From the NCBI GenBank assembly GCA_015501055.1, contig JADNYV010000098.1, positions 1 to 64,000 of the forward strand: 64,000 bases of DNA. The letters run 5' to 3'. Source of the stretch: Mucidula mucida (Eukaryota > Basidiomycota > Agaricomycetes > Agaricales > Physalacriaceae). Below the pieces are notes generated by a model that saw only the letters and a list, made by a program, of their open reading frames with translations, made no database searches and was not told where the DNA came from. This document shows, in pieces, positions 1-11,993 of the stretch. How positions within the stretch are numbered: position 1 is the first letter of the stretch; every line of letters starts with the position of its first letter. The position numbers and the translations under genes are program-made.

Positions 1-1
1 A

Positions 2-1007
2 CCGACATTGGATCGGAGTGGCGGGTATGGCACAGACATTCTACGCGTGGCGCATCTACTGCCTGACTCGAGTCTATGGTTACCCGTACTCATCGAGCTA
101 GTAAGTTCTTTCGATTGTATATACAATGCTGCTCACAGACCCAGGTCATGTTGATGCAGGTTACTGCAAACTTTGTCCTTTCCGCCATCGTAAGCTCCTT
201 CGACCTCTCAGTATCGCGATGTCGGTATTCTAAACATATATAGTACTTTAGCGTCGATTCAAAACGCAGAGTGCTCGATCTTGTCAACTACTCCGATGTG
301 GTTACGGTACGCCTCCTGAGTCTAGTTGCTCTTTGACAACTGATATACATCCATGGCCAGGTCTGGCTAGCTGGTAGCGCCGCGTGTGATCTTATCATAA
401 CAATCTCACTCGTCGTTATACTCTACCGGCGCAAGCCCGATAGCGCTGGCCCGCACGCAGCCTTTCGATCCACGGCAGCCCTCATCAACAAACTCATTCG
501 CTTCAACATGGAGACCGGAATGATCACAAGCATATGCGCAATCATCGAGTTGGCTTTATTCTTGAGTACTCACCAGTATAATATGCATCTCATGGTTTTC
601 TTGCTGCTAGGGAAAATGCATGCCCGTGTGTTTTTGATTCATCGATGAGAGCTTACATATTCGTCAGGTACTCTAATATCCTCATGGCGACACTCAACTA
701 CCGCGAGTCGACCCGACAGACTCATAATCCCGACATCGTCATGCAAAGCGCGTTCTGGGCGGATGCGGAAACGAACTTTCACCGATCTGCGATGCCCTTC
801 AGAAGTCAGCGTCCCCTTGACGTGAGGTGTCCGACGGAAACCAACGACATAGCACTGCAGGTAAGTTTATATTCTGACACTGTTCGTGTACGTTCAGTAA
901 TCGGTTCTACACAGGAATTCAGTACTGCTGATGACGAAGAACCAAGTCGGCCTCAGAGCTGCAGAGAAAAGTATCATAACAAGTCAAGCGAAGCCCTTGC
1001 AACGTAG
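2..1007 (+). CDS. DUF6534 membrane protein, 5' truncated
   Basis: This is the 3' part of a fungal multi-pass membrane protein of the DUF6534 family, whose function is unknown. The window begins inside it. Exons seen include the family hallmark AQTFYAWRIYC near 30-65, then VWLAGSAACDLIITISLVV near 362-420, a stretch with KLIRFNMETGMITSICAIIE near 492-550, and YSNILMATLNYRES near 668-710. The last intron (861-914, 54 nt, GT-AG) is a multiple of three, so the frame stays open through it. The stop is TAG at 1005-1007. The join just before YSNILM (about 615-666) is unclear: a GC-AG intron fits the usual K-(L/M)-YSN motif best. The hydrophilic tail after the last membrane segment is typical. The upstream exons lie outside the window. 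Confidence 0.75.
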
Positions 1008-1938
1008 TGTTTTGGTTTGTGCAATTGAAATGCTAGAGCAAAAGCCATCTGAAGAAAGGAAATTCGTATGTCGAGCGTTTGGCTGGGTAAACGCATTCTT
1101 CTATTCTTTCTCATTTAATAATACTTTCTCTGAGGCATTGCTGACTACGCATCGACGAGGTCCGCCTATGTGGTCGCCGCATCTGCTACGCTCAGTGCAG
1201 ATAGATGTGCTGCGCTATCGCACTGGTTATCAACAGTCTGTGTTACTATGTTTATATCTGGAACTGCCTAACTAATCTAGCTAAGGATGTAAGTACCCCG
1301 CCAGACCTAGTAAGCTAATAAAGAAAACCAATGTTTGGCAAGCACACGCGAACAAACAGACGCGCCGGAACGCGTCTCATGTCAGCGTTCGCAATACCCA
1401 GACTATACTTCCCGATGTGCTCGGGAGTCGGAACCGGCTTCGCTACGGTGTTTCGCCTAAGGGCTAGCACCCCCTCTAATAATAAATGCAATGAGACCGT
1501 GACCACACCCTCCTACTTCCCCCCACCATGGTCGACGCGTCTTGATCCCGACCATGACTCGTTTCCAGCGATTACCCTTCATGAGGCGGCGATCTACAGG
1601 CACTATCATTCATTTCGTCCCCGATATAGCTCAATTTCGACCTAATTGGGAGTCGTCCGACGCTACTCCGACGCTGTGATACAAATCGAAGCCGGAACGA
1701 CGCGGATTTCTAGGCGCTCTATGTCATGATCTCTGGGCTACCAACACATGCAACATCTCTACTCTTCAATGGGGAGAGTTTTTTGTTCGCTACTAGTCAT
1801 GCCGTTCCCTCAAGCACGGTAGAAACTGGTGTCTTTGAAATGGATTTGTCAATTGTGTTTGACGTTCCGTCAAATCACCCACCACCACGACCGGTCAACA
1901 CCATACACCACCACCAGCGTTTTGTTGTTCTTTCCGTA
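1008..1938. other. Non-coding or unrecognised stretch
   Basis: Open frames of up to about 115 codons occur here on both strands, but none shows a recognisable motif, a convincing exon structure or a signal peptide. I see no gene here. Confidence 0.4.
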
Positions 1939-2060
1939 GCCCCGTGGCATTTTCTTGTTCGTTCCAGTGCGCCCCGTGGCATTTTTCTTGTGCGTTCCAG
2001 TGCGCCCCGTGGCATTTTTCTTGTTCGTTCCAGTGCGCCCCGTGGCATTTTCTTGTTTGT
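1939..2060 (+). repeat. 33-bp minisatellite, about 4 copies
   Basis: The block GCCCCGTGGCATTTT recurs at 1939, 1971, 2004 and 2037, giving spacings of 32, 33 and 33 bp. The unit also contains CTTGTTCGTTCCAGTGC. It reads open in several frames only because 33 is a multiple of three, so the apparent repetitive proteins on both strands are not evidence of a gene. An imperfect duplicate containing CTCACATCTCCGG also lies downstream at about 2262 and 2500. Confidence 0.9.
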
Positions 2061-2839
2061 TCCGTATCCGTACTCTTGTCTGTTTGTCCGTGGTTCCGTG
2101 GCCGTGTTCTGGTTCGTGCTTTCCTGTCCGTCGTGGTTCTGTGGTCCGTGCTCTCGTCTGTGGATTTGGGTTTGTGCATGTCCTTGTCGCTGCCCGGCCT
2201 TGTGGGCACGCTGTGTCTGTTTTTCTTAGACACAATTGCCGAGCGTGCGCTGATACGATCCCTCACATCTCCGGAATACGCCTCTGTGTCTTGGTTCATC
2301 CTTGACGTCTCAATCGTGATGGTGCGAGAAGAACACATTATTGTCTGTAGGGGAGTTGACGGTTGGGTTCCTGTCGGTGCAGATTACCGGACTGGGTCGA
2401 CACTGCTTGCCAGTGGACCACATTGACTGGGGCCGACGGGGTTGACAACTCGTCGCGCTGATTTGACTGTGACTGCCCTCGGGCGCGCGCGCGCTGTATG
2501 TCTCACATCTCCGGGATTTCTGCTCTGTTAGGTCTCGAAGTGCCTCATTCAGTTGATGAGGGTTGATCCTGCCGTGTATGTGTTCTTCATATCTGATCGC
2601 CACAGCTGATTGGGCTTAGTAGCATGGGAGTGTCGCCCTCGTTGGCAGTGTTGACTCTGGATATATTATCTTCTCATCTGCTACTTATGTGCACACTGAT
2701 GGTAATGTGGGAGAGGACTCATATTGAAGCACAAAAGTGGCTCACTCTAGGCTTCTTGTCTGTATGGTGTCCAAGTTGTGGCAATGAGGAGGTAGTTAAA
2801 ACCATTGAGTGTTGGTATTGTGCGGGGGATGATTGAAAT

Positions 2840-3266
2840 GACAATGTTTGTGCAGGTTTTCTGCCTGTCTACGGAATTGCTGCCGTGATGGATAGACTGG
2901 CCCCAACACTGGTGTCTTGGTTGGGCGTTCACAAAGCTGATGTTCTCAGATTATCCTCTGGCATTTGAAGTACTGCGGCGAAGGACGTGATACCGGCCAG
3001 ATGGAGTGCCAAGAGAGTGGCGGCTTTGTTGCTTCTGTGAGGAGGAGGTCGAGACCGTGGATCATACCGTGGATCATATCTGTTTCGGGTGTGAGTACAA
3101 CAATAGGTTGACAGCTTTGAGAGAGAAGTTGTTGGAGGACATTTGGGGGTTTCATCCCGCTCTCCGCAAACAAGTCCGCTGCCTCGGTGTCGTAGATGAA
3201 GACCTACTCGTGACTGTGGCACTCGACGCGTCTCGTTTTTTTGTCGGATGTCTTTACTTATGTTGA
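2840..3266 (+). pseudogene. LINE reverse transcriptase C-terminus relic
   Basis: This is a remnant of the C-terminal part of a non-LTR retrotransposon reverse transcriptase. The frame gives FTKLMFSDYPLAFEVLRRR, then TGA at 2988-2990, then YRPDGVPREWRLCCFCEEEV and a Cys/His segment. This resembles the zinc-binding tail found after fungal LINE reverse transcriptases (xWRLCRFC with following H and C residues). The TGA sits where an arginine CGA is expected, which fits CpG deamination. The stop of the remnant is near 3266. The upstream part (2241-2839) cannot be aligned with confidence, and no intact polymerase or endonuclease domain remains. The tail 3267-3533 may be its 3' untranslated region. 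Confidence 0.5.
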
Positions 3267-3533
3267 GGAGTACCATATGAACACCCCTCCCTCGGATATA
3301 TAGTCGTACATTGAGGTTAAGATTTTAATCACTTTTGGATTGGATGCCCTGCCTTACTATGTGGTGGGGATACACGAAGTAAGGAATGCTGATCGGCGTC
3401 CTAGCGTGAGGTTGATCCCTCTATGGGATCAGTGCACAGCGCGGGTCGGCGATCGGCCTGGACGCGTGTGAGATGGGCACACACGTGGTCCGAAAGCCTG
3501 TCGTCTTAACCATAAGGCGAGGGTTATCCTACC
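3267..3533. other. Intergenic stretch before NMO gene 1
   Basis: GC-rich sequence between the LINE relic and the NMO start codon. It carries short tRNA-like strings on the minus strand (3480-3535), but no cloverleaf can be folded. It probably holds the 3' tail of the LINE and the promoter of the next gene. Confidence 0.35.
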
Positions 3534-4732
3534 ATGCCGTCCGATTCCATCAACACTAAGCTCTCACAGTTACTTAGTACGTTCACATTCATTTCACCAA
3601 TGTCTGTTTGAACTTTAAATGTCATAACCAAACAGATGTCCCCGCGCCGATCCTCATCGCGCCCATGGCGGTCGCGACCACCAGATCCATGATGTCTGCC
3701 GCCGCGCGCGCAGGGGCGTTTCCCTTCTACGGCGCAGGGATCGACTCTTCCTCCCAGATCGTCGACGTCCTACGCGGCGTGCGGCGCGATCTCGGCCTTC
3801 CTGACGAAGCACCACTCCCCATGGGCGTCGGCTTTATCAGCTGGATTCTGAAGATGACGGAGGGCCCGGATTCGGATGACAAGAGGCTGATGAAGGTTCT
3901 AAATGAACAGCCCAAGGCGATATGGTTCGCGTTTGGTGATGACCTGAATATCTACGTGGATAAAGTGCGGGCGTTCGATGCTGAGAGGGAGCATAAGACG
4001 GTTGTCTTTGTGATGGTGAACACAGTTGAGCAGGCAGTGAGGGCGGTGAATGAATGGAAAGTCGATGTTCTAGTCCTCCAAGGTAATATATGTCTACTGC
4101 TTGTCTGTTGCCCGAATCGGAAACTGACTAGCTGTTAGGTATTGAAGCTGGCGGACACGGAGGCGCTACTGCGCCGCCTCTCTCTATACTACTCTGTGCC
4201 GTACTCCCCGTCATACCTAAAGATGGACCACTCGTCGTCGCAGCCGGTGGCATCTCAAATGGGGCGCACATCGCAGCATTACTGACCATGGGCGCGTCTG
4301 GGGTCGTATGCGGTACGCGGTTCCTATACACAGAGGAATGTGCCTACTCGCCCGAGAAGAAAGATGTTCTCCTGAGGTCTGATCTCGGGTCAACGAAACG
4401 TGGTATGATGTTCGATGAGATGGGAAAGACGATGGGATGGCCCGCAGGTATAGACGGAAGAGCTATTGCCAACGGAATTTGGAAAGACGCAGTGGACGGA
4501 CTGGCAATGGAGGAGAGGTTTAGGCGGCTTGAAGAGTCGAAGGGACAGCAAAGTCATTTAATCATTTGGGCTGGGGAAGGCGTTGGCTTGACGAAGAAGA
4601 TTGAGAAGACGCAGGTGAGTGTCTGTGACAACCACGAAGGTCTCGCTAATGCCTTGCTAGGACGTCGTGAGAGAACTTCGTAGGGAGACTACTGAGAATT
4701 TGACGCGAGCATCCACTCTCGTGCTGGTTTGA
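3534..4732 (+). CDS. Nitronate monooxygenase (NMO) 1
   Basis: FMN-dependent nitronate monooxygenase (former 2-nitropropane dioxygenase), which oxidises alkyl nitronates to carbonyl compounds and nitrite. It has four exons: 3534-3576, 3636-4082, 4139-4614 and 4661-4732, giving 345 residues. The start ACCATG opens MPSDSINTKLSQLL, and the first splice joins it to NVPAPILIAPMAVAT, the conserved N-terminal strand. Next come GVGFISWIL, then IEAGGHGGAT (the catalytic H region of this TIM barrel) and VVAAGGISNG with GASGVVCGTRFLYTEE for phosphate/FMN binding. The C-terminal exon encodes DVVRELRRE. No frame defects were seen. A paralog lies at 36991-38216 on the minus strand, and its last two exons have the same lengths (476 and 72 nt). 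The gene converges on glycogen phosphorylase, with 320 bp between the stops. Confidence 0.88.
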
Positions 4733-5052
4733 AACGTATCGCTGTTACAAGTGTATGTATGTTTATTGCCTTTGCGGTAGAGGTTAAAATATTTCGCGCG
4801 GTAATGCTCGTCAGAGGACGTTCCCATTTGCACTAATAGTAGCACACCCGCTAGAAGGTCAAACAAAAACTTAATCTCTGGGTCTCGAGTAAAAGCGTTT
4901 GCTGCCAAGAAGAAAGCACCTGCAGACCGAGCGGTAAGTATATCCAAACATAACTTCGTGTTAAACAAAATACAAGTACACTCTTTGCTGTTCGATACAT
5001 ATATTCTACAGGTCATAGAAATGTCCGTGCAGTGTTTCTGTTCATTCATCCA
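4733..5052. other. Convergent 3' intergenic region
   Basis: AT-richer spacer between the stop codons of NMO 1 and glycogen phosphorylase. It should contain both 3' untranslated regions. No coding signal is recognised. Confidence 0.6.
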
Positions 5053-8000
5053 TCACGCGGTGACGGGCGTAGCTTCCAAGTTCCAGTAACTCTCAGCGTA
5101 CTCCATGATTGCCCGGTCAGAGCTGAACTTGCCCATCTGGATGAGGAAAGCGTGAGCAAGCGGCTGCTACCGAGAACTCTCATTTACTGACCTTGGCCGT
5201 CGTTCGAATCGACTTTTTAATCCACTCTTCCTTATCCATATAGGCCTCGTCCACCATATCGAGCGCTGCCATGTCTGAGAACAGGGTATGAGGGACAGAG
5301 CTGTATATTCGCGCGATGATCACTTACATGAATCGAAATCATCCGATAAGAGATAGTAATCGCCTTGGCGGATAGTGTTGAGGAGCCTGGCATGTACGTT
5401 ACAAAGGTTTCCAGAGTTCAAGTTAACTGAACTCACGGTTCATAGACGCCAGCATCGCCGAACAGACCGGCCGAAACTTGGTCTAGAACATGCGCTAATG
5501 CAGGGCATTTCTCTTCAATGGGCACAGGGTGGTATCGGTGTTGATGGCGAAGATCCTCCACAGCGCTGATCGCAGTTAGCAGCGTCTACGCATCACAGCG
5601 AGAGGCTCACGGAGTAAGGTGACCAAAGAAGAACACGTTGCTCTCGCCAACCTGTTCTGCGATTTCGATGTTGGCGCCATCTACATGGCATGCGAATCAG
5701 CAACATAGCTTTAGATACGGCGAAACGACCTACCAACAGTTCCGACCAGCAAACCGCCATTGAGACAAAATTTCATATTGGACGTTCCAGACGCCTCAGT
5801 TCCTGCCGTCGAAATGTGTTGACTGATATCGGAAGCCGGGATCAACACTTCTGCTACAGACACAGAGTAGTCGGGGATGAAATATAATGAAAGATAGTCC
5901 TTGGTGTCGGGATCTGCGTTGATGACACGCGCAACATTTACGATGAGTCGAATAGTGAGTTTAGCGATAAAGTCTACATGGACGTTTAGTATGAGGTCAG
6001 CACGAGAAAACATGTCTTTACAAGCAGGCGCGGCCTTCCCGGCGAAAAACACCACACGCGGGTTGATTCTCTTCCGGTCCTTGGGCGACATCGCTTTCAA
6101 CGACAGGTACCTCTGCGTACCCGCGGTCAACACTGGTCTTGCAGCACAAGCAATGGACTCACATGAATAACACCGAGAATGTTGAGCGTCTGTCGCTTAT
6201 ATTCGTGTAAGCGCTAGGAGGCGCGGATCAGCACAAGACAAAGAAAAGGGCGATGGTCTGTACCTTGATCTGCACATCGAACATCGCATGGGTGTTAATC
6301 TTCAAGCCAAGTGTCGTCTCCACGTAGTGTGCCAAACGCTCCTTGTTTCTCTGCTTGATAGCAGCCCACTCTTTACGGAAGGCCGCATCCTCCGTGAAGG
6401 GTAACAGACCTTCGATAAGATCCAAGTTCTTGAGCCATACACTCTTGTCAATCTTCAGCGTCTTGGAGATAAGCGCACTGAGTTCCGGGTTACACTACAA
6501 CAGTTATGAGAGCACGAAACACGTGGCGACAAAGTACGCACTTGATCCAACCAGCGGCGAGGAGTGACTATACGCCCGTCAGGATAGACCACCGTATGAA
6601 GTATGGTAGCACTTACTGCCGTTCGTGACATTACTGAATTTGCTTATACCCTCAAATTCAACGAAGTCCTTCAGGATGGTCGTCCTCACGAGATCGCTGT
6701 GCAACTTGTAAAGCAATTAGCTCAAAGTTCGGCTAGATATTGGTCGAGCAATACCTCAGCGACACCGTTGACCTTTTTACTACCGATGCACGCAAGATGC
6801 GCCATACGAACTTGTTGAGGGTAACCCTCTGATAGAAATCCACATCAGTACAGAGCGCTACAAAGAGAACGAAGCCTACCTTCGATCAAAGACATGCGAC
6901 CCAATCTGTCACGATCACCAGGGAATTTCTTCTCAACAGCTTGTAAGAAGTATCTATTCGATGGTCAGCATGTAGCGAACCCTTATGATGGGACAGCGTA
7001 CAAGTTCTGCACAACACATGAAACACGCATGGGTGAGAAAAGCGCTCGAGAGCGTATGGACAAGACGCACGATGTCATAGATAATCTGCATATGTCTGCC
7101 AGGCGACTTATTGAGTCTGCGATCTCAACGTTAGCGAGAGTACATACCTCGGTAAAACGTGTTCCATCAGAGGAACGGGCCATTTCTCTAAGGCTTCCTG
7201 TAAAGCCATCGAGATCAATCTACATGGCGGTCAAAAGAATCTTACGGGCAACACGGTGTGATTCGTATAGAAGATCGTGTTGGTAGTGATGTTCCAGGCG
7301 GTGGTCCAATCCAAATCCTCTTCATCCACCAAGATACGCATCAACTCCGGGATAGCCAGCGTGGGATGGGTCTACATGGCAGTCAGTCACGGCTGACAAC
7401 GGTGAGGAGAAGTCTCATACATCGTTGAGCTGCACAGCGATATCTGCACCTCGATGTTATGGAATGTGCGAGATCAAAGAGGAGACACGCACAATCCGGA
7501 ATCTCAGTCAGTGGCTTGCCCAAGTTCTTGAATCTACGTAAAATGTCTGCCAGACTCGCAGCAGTCCAGAAGCTGATCATGGTCAGAGTGTGATATATTC
7601 AAGTGTATGGTATACGCACTATTGTTGCTTCAATCGCAGCTCCTTTCCGACTGCGCATCCCTTATCAGACGAACGATACATCGGGTAAAGGAAACGTACA
7701 TGTTCTGCAAAATCAGTCAATTTCGATTGGCTCGTCGCACCGAATGACTTACGTGTGGTCATTGGGATACAACACCGACGTGATCGCAGACGCGCTGTTA
7801 GATGCTGCCACCGCGCCCTCGTAGTTACCAGCTATAAGCGGGACCATTAACGTCATGTCTGATAGAAAGAGAAAGCGCGGTACCGTTGAACGAATTGAGA
7901 TCAAAGCCTCTCTTGGGTTTGCTCTCCCAGAGCCGTAGGTTGTTCGTCGTCTTGGTGTAGCAACCAGGAATCATCACGTCGTACGCAATCGCCAAAACTT

Positions 8001-9185
8001 CCTGGCCACCAGTCCAAGATGCACGGGGAGTGCCGTCGTTGAGGCGGTCTGCATTCCCGTAAAAGCGTATTTCATAGGACACGTCCAAACGAGGGAGCTG
8101 CAAGGCAATTTCAATTACGGGAAGAGTGATGATAAGATAAGACAAAGTTACCTCCCATGGATTCTGATTCGCCAGCCACGGATCGGGTGCCTCCAGCTGA
8201 TTTCCTTCCGGTGAAATAAGCTGCAGCAACGCGTCAATGATGGGACGAAAACGCCGTGGAATCAATTTACCTGCTGGAAAATACCGTATTGGTATCGCAA
8301 GCCGTATCCCCAGACGGGCAATTCCTAGTAAATGAAAGAGGTCATGACGCTGTACGCGACGCGACGGACCAGCAGCGCATACCTGAGATGCTGATGAATC
8401 GAGGTAACATGCCGCAAGACGACCGAGACCACCATTCCCAAGTGCCGCATCGCGTTCCTGGTCGAGAAGATCTTCGATGGAAAAGCCGAGCTTGTTGATG
8501 CCCTCTTGATACTGCTCCTTGAGTCCAAGATTGAGGAGCTGGAGACGCGTCAAGGCAAGGTCTGTAGGTTGAACGGGCGACATACGGCGTTATCCAAAGT
8601 CCTTCCCATAAGGAATTCGAGGGACAGGTAGTAGGCCCTCTTGGGTGCCTTGCGCGTGTACGTGAGCTGAGTCTCATTCCAGTTGAGCTAGGCGATGTCA
8701 GTGGATTGGAATCAAAGATTGCGATACAACGCACAATCAAGTTGTCTCGGACGGACAACGCGGCCGCCTGGTAGGCACCAAGGTTATCTGTTCCGAGTAT
8801 GAGCGACAGCAGTCGGAGATAGTGTGCATCTCACCAAGATTGTACGCCTGACGCGCCAGCGACGTCTGTACATGATTCACGACCGATTTCGTGATGGATG
8901 GCACATCTAGCGGGATCCAGTCAGTTTACAATCGTTACAGAGGAAGCCAATGACTACACGTACCTGTATCGACACCGCGAGTGTTCGCCTTCCACGTCGT
9001 CTCGTCGCCTCTAGGCCATTTTTCCTTCCCGGCCTCGTCAGTCTCAGGTAAATACCCTGGAAATCGACAGAATCAGCTCGAGCTCGCCGTCGCCAACGGC
9101 GAGGACACTTACCTGTCAACGTGCGAACGTGACGACGCGCACGGATAGGCTTGCCAATGGCCTTGGGGTCGATAACTGAGGTCAT
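5053..9185 (-). CDS. Glycogen phosphorylase
   Basis: Glycogen phosphorylase (GT35) releases glucose-1-phosphate from glycogen in the cytosol, using pyridoxal phosphate. The ATG at 9185 gives [19 protein letters not shown], and the TGA is at 5053-5055. The coding sequence is cut by about 20 short introns. Ordered landmarks on the minus strand: [12 protein letters not shown] at the N-terminus, similar to the phosphorylated RRLTGFLP site of yeast phosphorylase; [16 protein letters not shown] near 8600-8660; [19 protein letters not shown] near 8390-8450; [15 protein letters not shown] near 7880-7930; [18 protein letters not shown] near 7330-7440; KFSNVTNG near 6630; [17 protein letters not shown] with the PLP lysine near 5757-5800; and a C-terminus ending NLEATPVTA. 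All recognised blocks are present and in order. One junction (about 6954-7075) has no clean GT-AG solution; a GC-AG intron restores the frame. Confidence 0.93.
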
Positions 9186-9926
9186 GGTGGTACTGAACCA
9201 AGCTGGCTACTCGGCGATTTACTTATGAATGAGGCTCTCGTCATCGACGTCATGCGTCATAGGTTCTAGACTTCTTCTAGGCGACCTGAGTCCGTTCATC
9301 CCATTCGCTGCTTTGCCTCTATAGCCCGGAGATTTCATATCCTGGACACCATCAGCCTATCTCCCCAGTCCGGAGCTAAGCAGCGAGACCAAGAGACGCG
9401 TCAAATCGCGAACTTTCCTCTCATTATTAGCTGGCTCCATAGTCATCAGTCGCCCAGGTCATACGGTGCAAATAGACTTCCAGGCAATTCACTCCACCTC
9501 AAAGGCCAGAACGAGATTCAACCAATCTCCCCGCCGTGTAAGCCCAAATGGGACACACGCTATTGCTACAATCATCGTATCGAAGTGCATCGCCCAAGTT
9601 CTACGCTGGCCCGGAGGGTGTTGTAGTCATCAGTACTACATCACTTCACACCGAGACCTACTCACACCCGCTCCGTTCTCTTCATCGGCTGAATGTTGAA
9701 GGTTCCCGTGTTTGAACTCGCTACTCTATCCAGACTCTATCAACGTCGAATGCGATCACGGGAAGAGGATAGAAACGTGTGTAGACGCGTACAGGCACGA
9801 TCCGATTTAGCCCCGGCCATCATTGTGGCGCCGTCTTCTGGGCCTTCTTTTTTGTGGCGCTACTGTACTTTAACTTCTTCATACCACCACACTGAAAGAT
9901 CTCAAGCGACCCGCCTCCCAGTGACC
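9186..9926. promoter_or_regulatory. Divergent promoter region (phosphorylase / gene A)
   Basis: 740 bp between two start codons facing away from each other. Short open frames here have no recognised motif. The stretch should carry the promoters and 5' untranslated regions of both genes. No single TATA box is clear. Confidence 0.45.
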
Positions 9927-11438
9927 ATGACCGCAAAACTCTTCCAGAATGACTACGCGCGTATGTTCTATCCCAAGGCTCGCGGTTACACGCCCATGAA
10001 TCCGGATGGTATGCAAGCTAACGAATCGCGAGCCTTCCTATTGGAAGGCGTTCGAATTGGCGACCTGATATATCGGCGCAGTACGGGGCCTCTTGTTTAC
10101 GCTGGTATCAATATCACCAAGGGCGCCGATGATCCACGAAACTGGAAATCCTTGCCGAAGGATTATGAACCGTGCTCTCTAGAGCTGGGTGTTGACTATA
10201 CGATTGATGCATCTCGCTATCCCAGTCCCAGCGTTGTCTCAGGCGCCGAATTTGAGCTAAACCCCATCAATCCTGCTCAGTGCGTCATTCATAGAACATT
10301 GTATAGCACTCATCGATGCGCGCCACAGACCAGACGACGTAGAGAGATTCAAGTTCTCGACCAGCGCAGCCCAGGGAGCATATTGCGCCCTTCCTTTCGG
10401 CGGCTCATCTTACGAGTGCACAGCGTCAGGAATTGCGAAGCTTCGCCGCTTCGCCATGGTATACGGAGCCTCATGGTACCATCAAACGGTTCACGTAGAC
10501 AACCTGGACATCCAGAACGGAGATCTTGCCGTCGTTACTGGGTGCGAAAAAACGTCGTACTGGACATGCGGCTTATTCTCTTCTGCCGGACCCAACTCAC
10601 GACTGACAAAGACGCTCTGCATCCCTAAAGTTTCTGAAGGGATTGCGGAGGAAAGATACATAGTTGAATCCCGTCCTTCGGAGAGCACCCAGATGGCCGT
10701 TGACTTTTGGCTCCAAAGCGGTCGGGCGGGTGCCACCTACATGTTAGAGAACGAGCCGGCGTGTTTTGCCTTTCGTGGATTCTATATCTCTCTCAAAGCG
10801 TCCATATACAATGACATAAGAATGCCCTGGGGCATCCGAAAAACATTGTGGCATGCTCTTCCGAAGGTGTTACGACCGCCAACGCGATCATGGCCCTTGC
10901 GGATGCGCAATTGTGCACCCGTGAGTTTGCACTGACCTCTCCGCAAGACCGAGCAACTGATCAGAGACCTCAGCCTCATCATTCAGCTGCCCACATCAGC
11001 GAGCTAGTCCATTCATCGGTAGGACACTTCGTGCTTTCTGCAAGTACAGTGCGTGCTGAACAGCGCCAGGACACACGCGTCAAGATAGTTGTTGTCCATG
11101 ACAGTGACATTCTGTCTGTGATAGAGCCGGTACGTCTACCTATAGTTGAGCTTTCATATATTTATTCACTCTCTTATCTAGAACGAGAGCTTCCTGCCTA
11201 ATGACGCGGAAGTGGCGCGAAGAATGATGGCCCGATATGTCGTCCTCGTGGATTCCGGTGCGTTGACTGATTATCTCCCTTTTCGATGCTAACATGTCTT
11301 TCACTAGCTGGCCGCGCCTTCTTACAGGACAAGAACGACGTGAAACTCAGCAAATGGGAGAGATTTCAGTTGAATCCTAGCCGTAAATTTATTTCTGTCC
11401 GCCGCGAACACATCGTCAAACATTCGGCGGCTTCGTAG
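9927..11438 (+). CDS. GDLxxVTGCxK family protein, copy A
   Basis: Intact member of a large Agaricomycete protein family of unknown function. It has six exons: 9927-10279, 10329-10920, 10974-11018, 11070-11129, 11182-11257 and 11308-11438, giving 418 residues. The first block holds DYARMFYPKARGYTP and VRIGDLIYRR followed by DDPRNW. The second holds GAYCALPFGGSSYECTASG, then ASWYHQTVHVDNLDIQNGDL running into AVVTGCEKTSYWTCGLF. Next is CFAFRGFYISLK, which matches the C-x-F-x-RGF/Y motif of the family. Three small exons encode a proline/histidine segment, VVVHDSDILSVIE, and an LPNDAEVARRMMARY segment ending in AGRAFLQDK. No signal peptide or membrane segment is seen. Exon sizes from exon 2 on are the same as in copies B and E. 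Confidence 0.8.
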
Positions 11439-11993
11439 TAGGAATTATTTCGTAGATTTACTCATCAATACCATCACCTTTGTTCACCTTAAGCTTTACA
11501 CAAGAACTGAAGAAACGCTTACAAGGGTCCCCCGTATGTACCTCAGGCGTAATGGCCCGTCAGAAGCAATGTGTTTCCGGTATTATCCGTGTCGTCTGCC
11601 TCAAGACTGGTGCTAAAGACGTATCTTAGGCTGTCATGTGCTATCGACGAGGAATGCATGCCAGTGGTGAGGTCCTACCGATACTTAGTAGAGTCCAAGA
11701 CGATCGGCCAACCCTTGAGGATACACGGGAGAATTTGGAGAGGAAGAAGTAAAGTAGATAGTAGGTGCTGGAACACCAAAGTCCATCTTAGAGCTGCAAC
11801 GCGACGGACTGAATGAGACTGAATTCAAGGAGCGCCGGCAGGCGAACACATGGACCGAGGTAGGTTACGGCAAGTGCCACGAGATCGCGTCCCTGCATGC
11901 CTATTGTTACGCTTTTGTCCTCCTTATGCACAAGGGCTCGAAAGAGATAGGACGCCTCTCATCTGAAACTCCACTATATACGCCCACCAAACT
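11439..11993. promoter_or_regulatory. Intergenic region upstream of copy B
   Basis: A block near 11850-11910 (GACCGAGGTAG, then GTCCCTGCATGCCTATTG) recurs upstream of copy C (about 13770-13830) and copy E (about 19655-19700, reversed). It is either a shared regulatory element or simply duplicated promoter sequence. No gene is recognised in the rest. Confidence 0.5.

Noticed and set aside
1726..2426. Long overlapping open frames on both strands around the minisatellite
   Set aside because: They exist only because the 33-bp repeat unit is a multiple of three. No motif, signal peptide or splice support.
3480..3540. tRNA-like string on the minus strand (GGTTAAGACGACAGGCTT)
   Set aside because: Similar to a tRNA D-arm/anticodon region, but there is no T-loop GGTTCGA block and no acceptor stem, so no cloverleaf can be folded.
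8342..8758. 138-codon minus-strand open frame
   Set aside because: Wrong-frame reading across exons and introns of glycogen phosphorylase.
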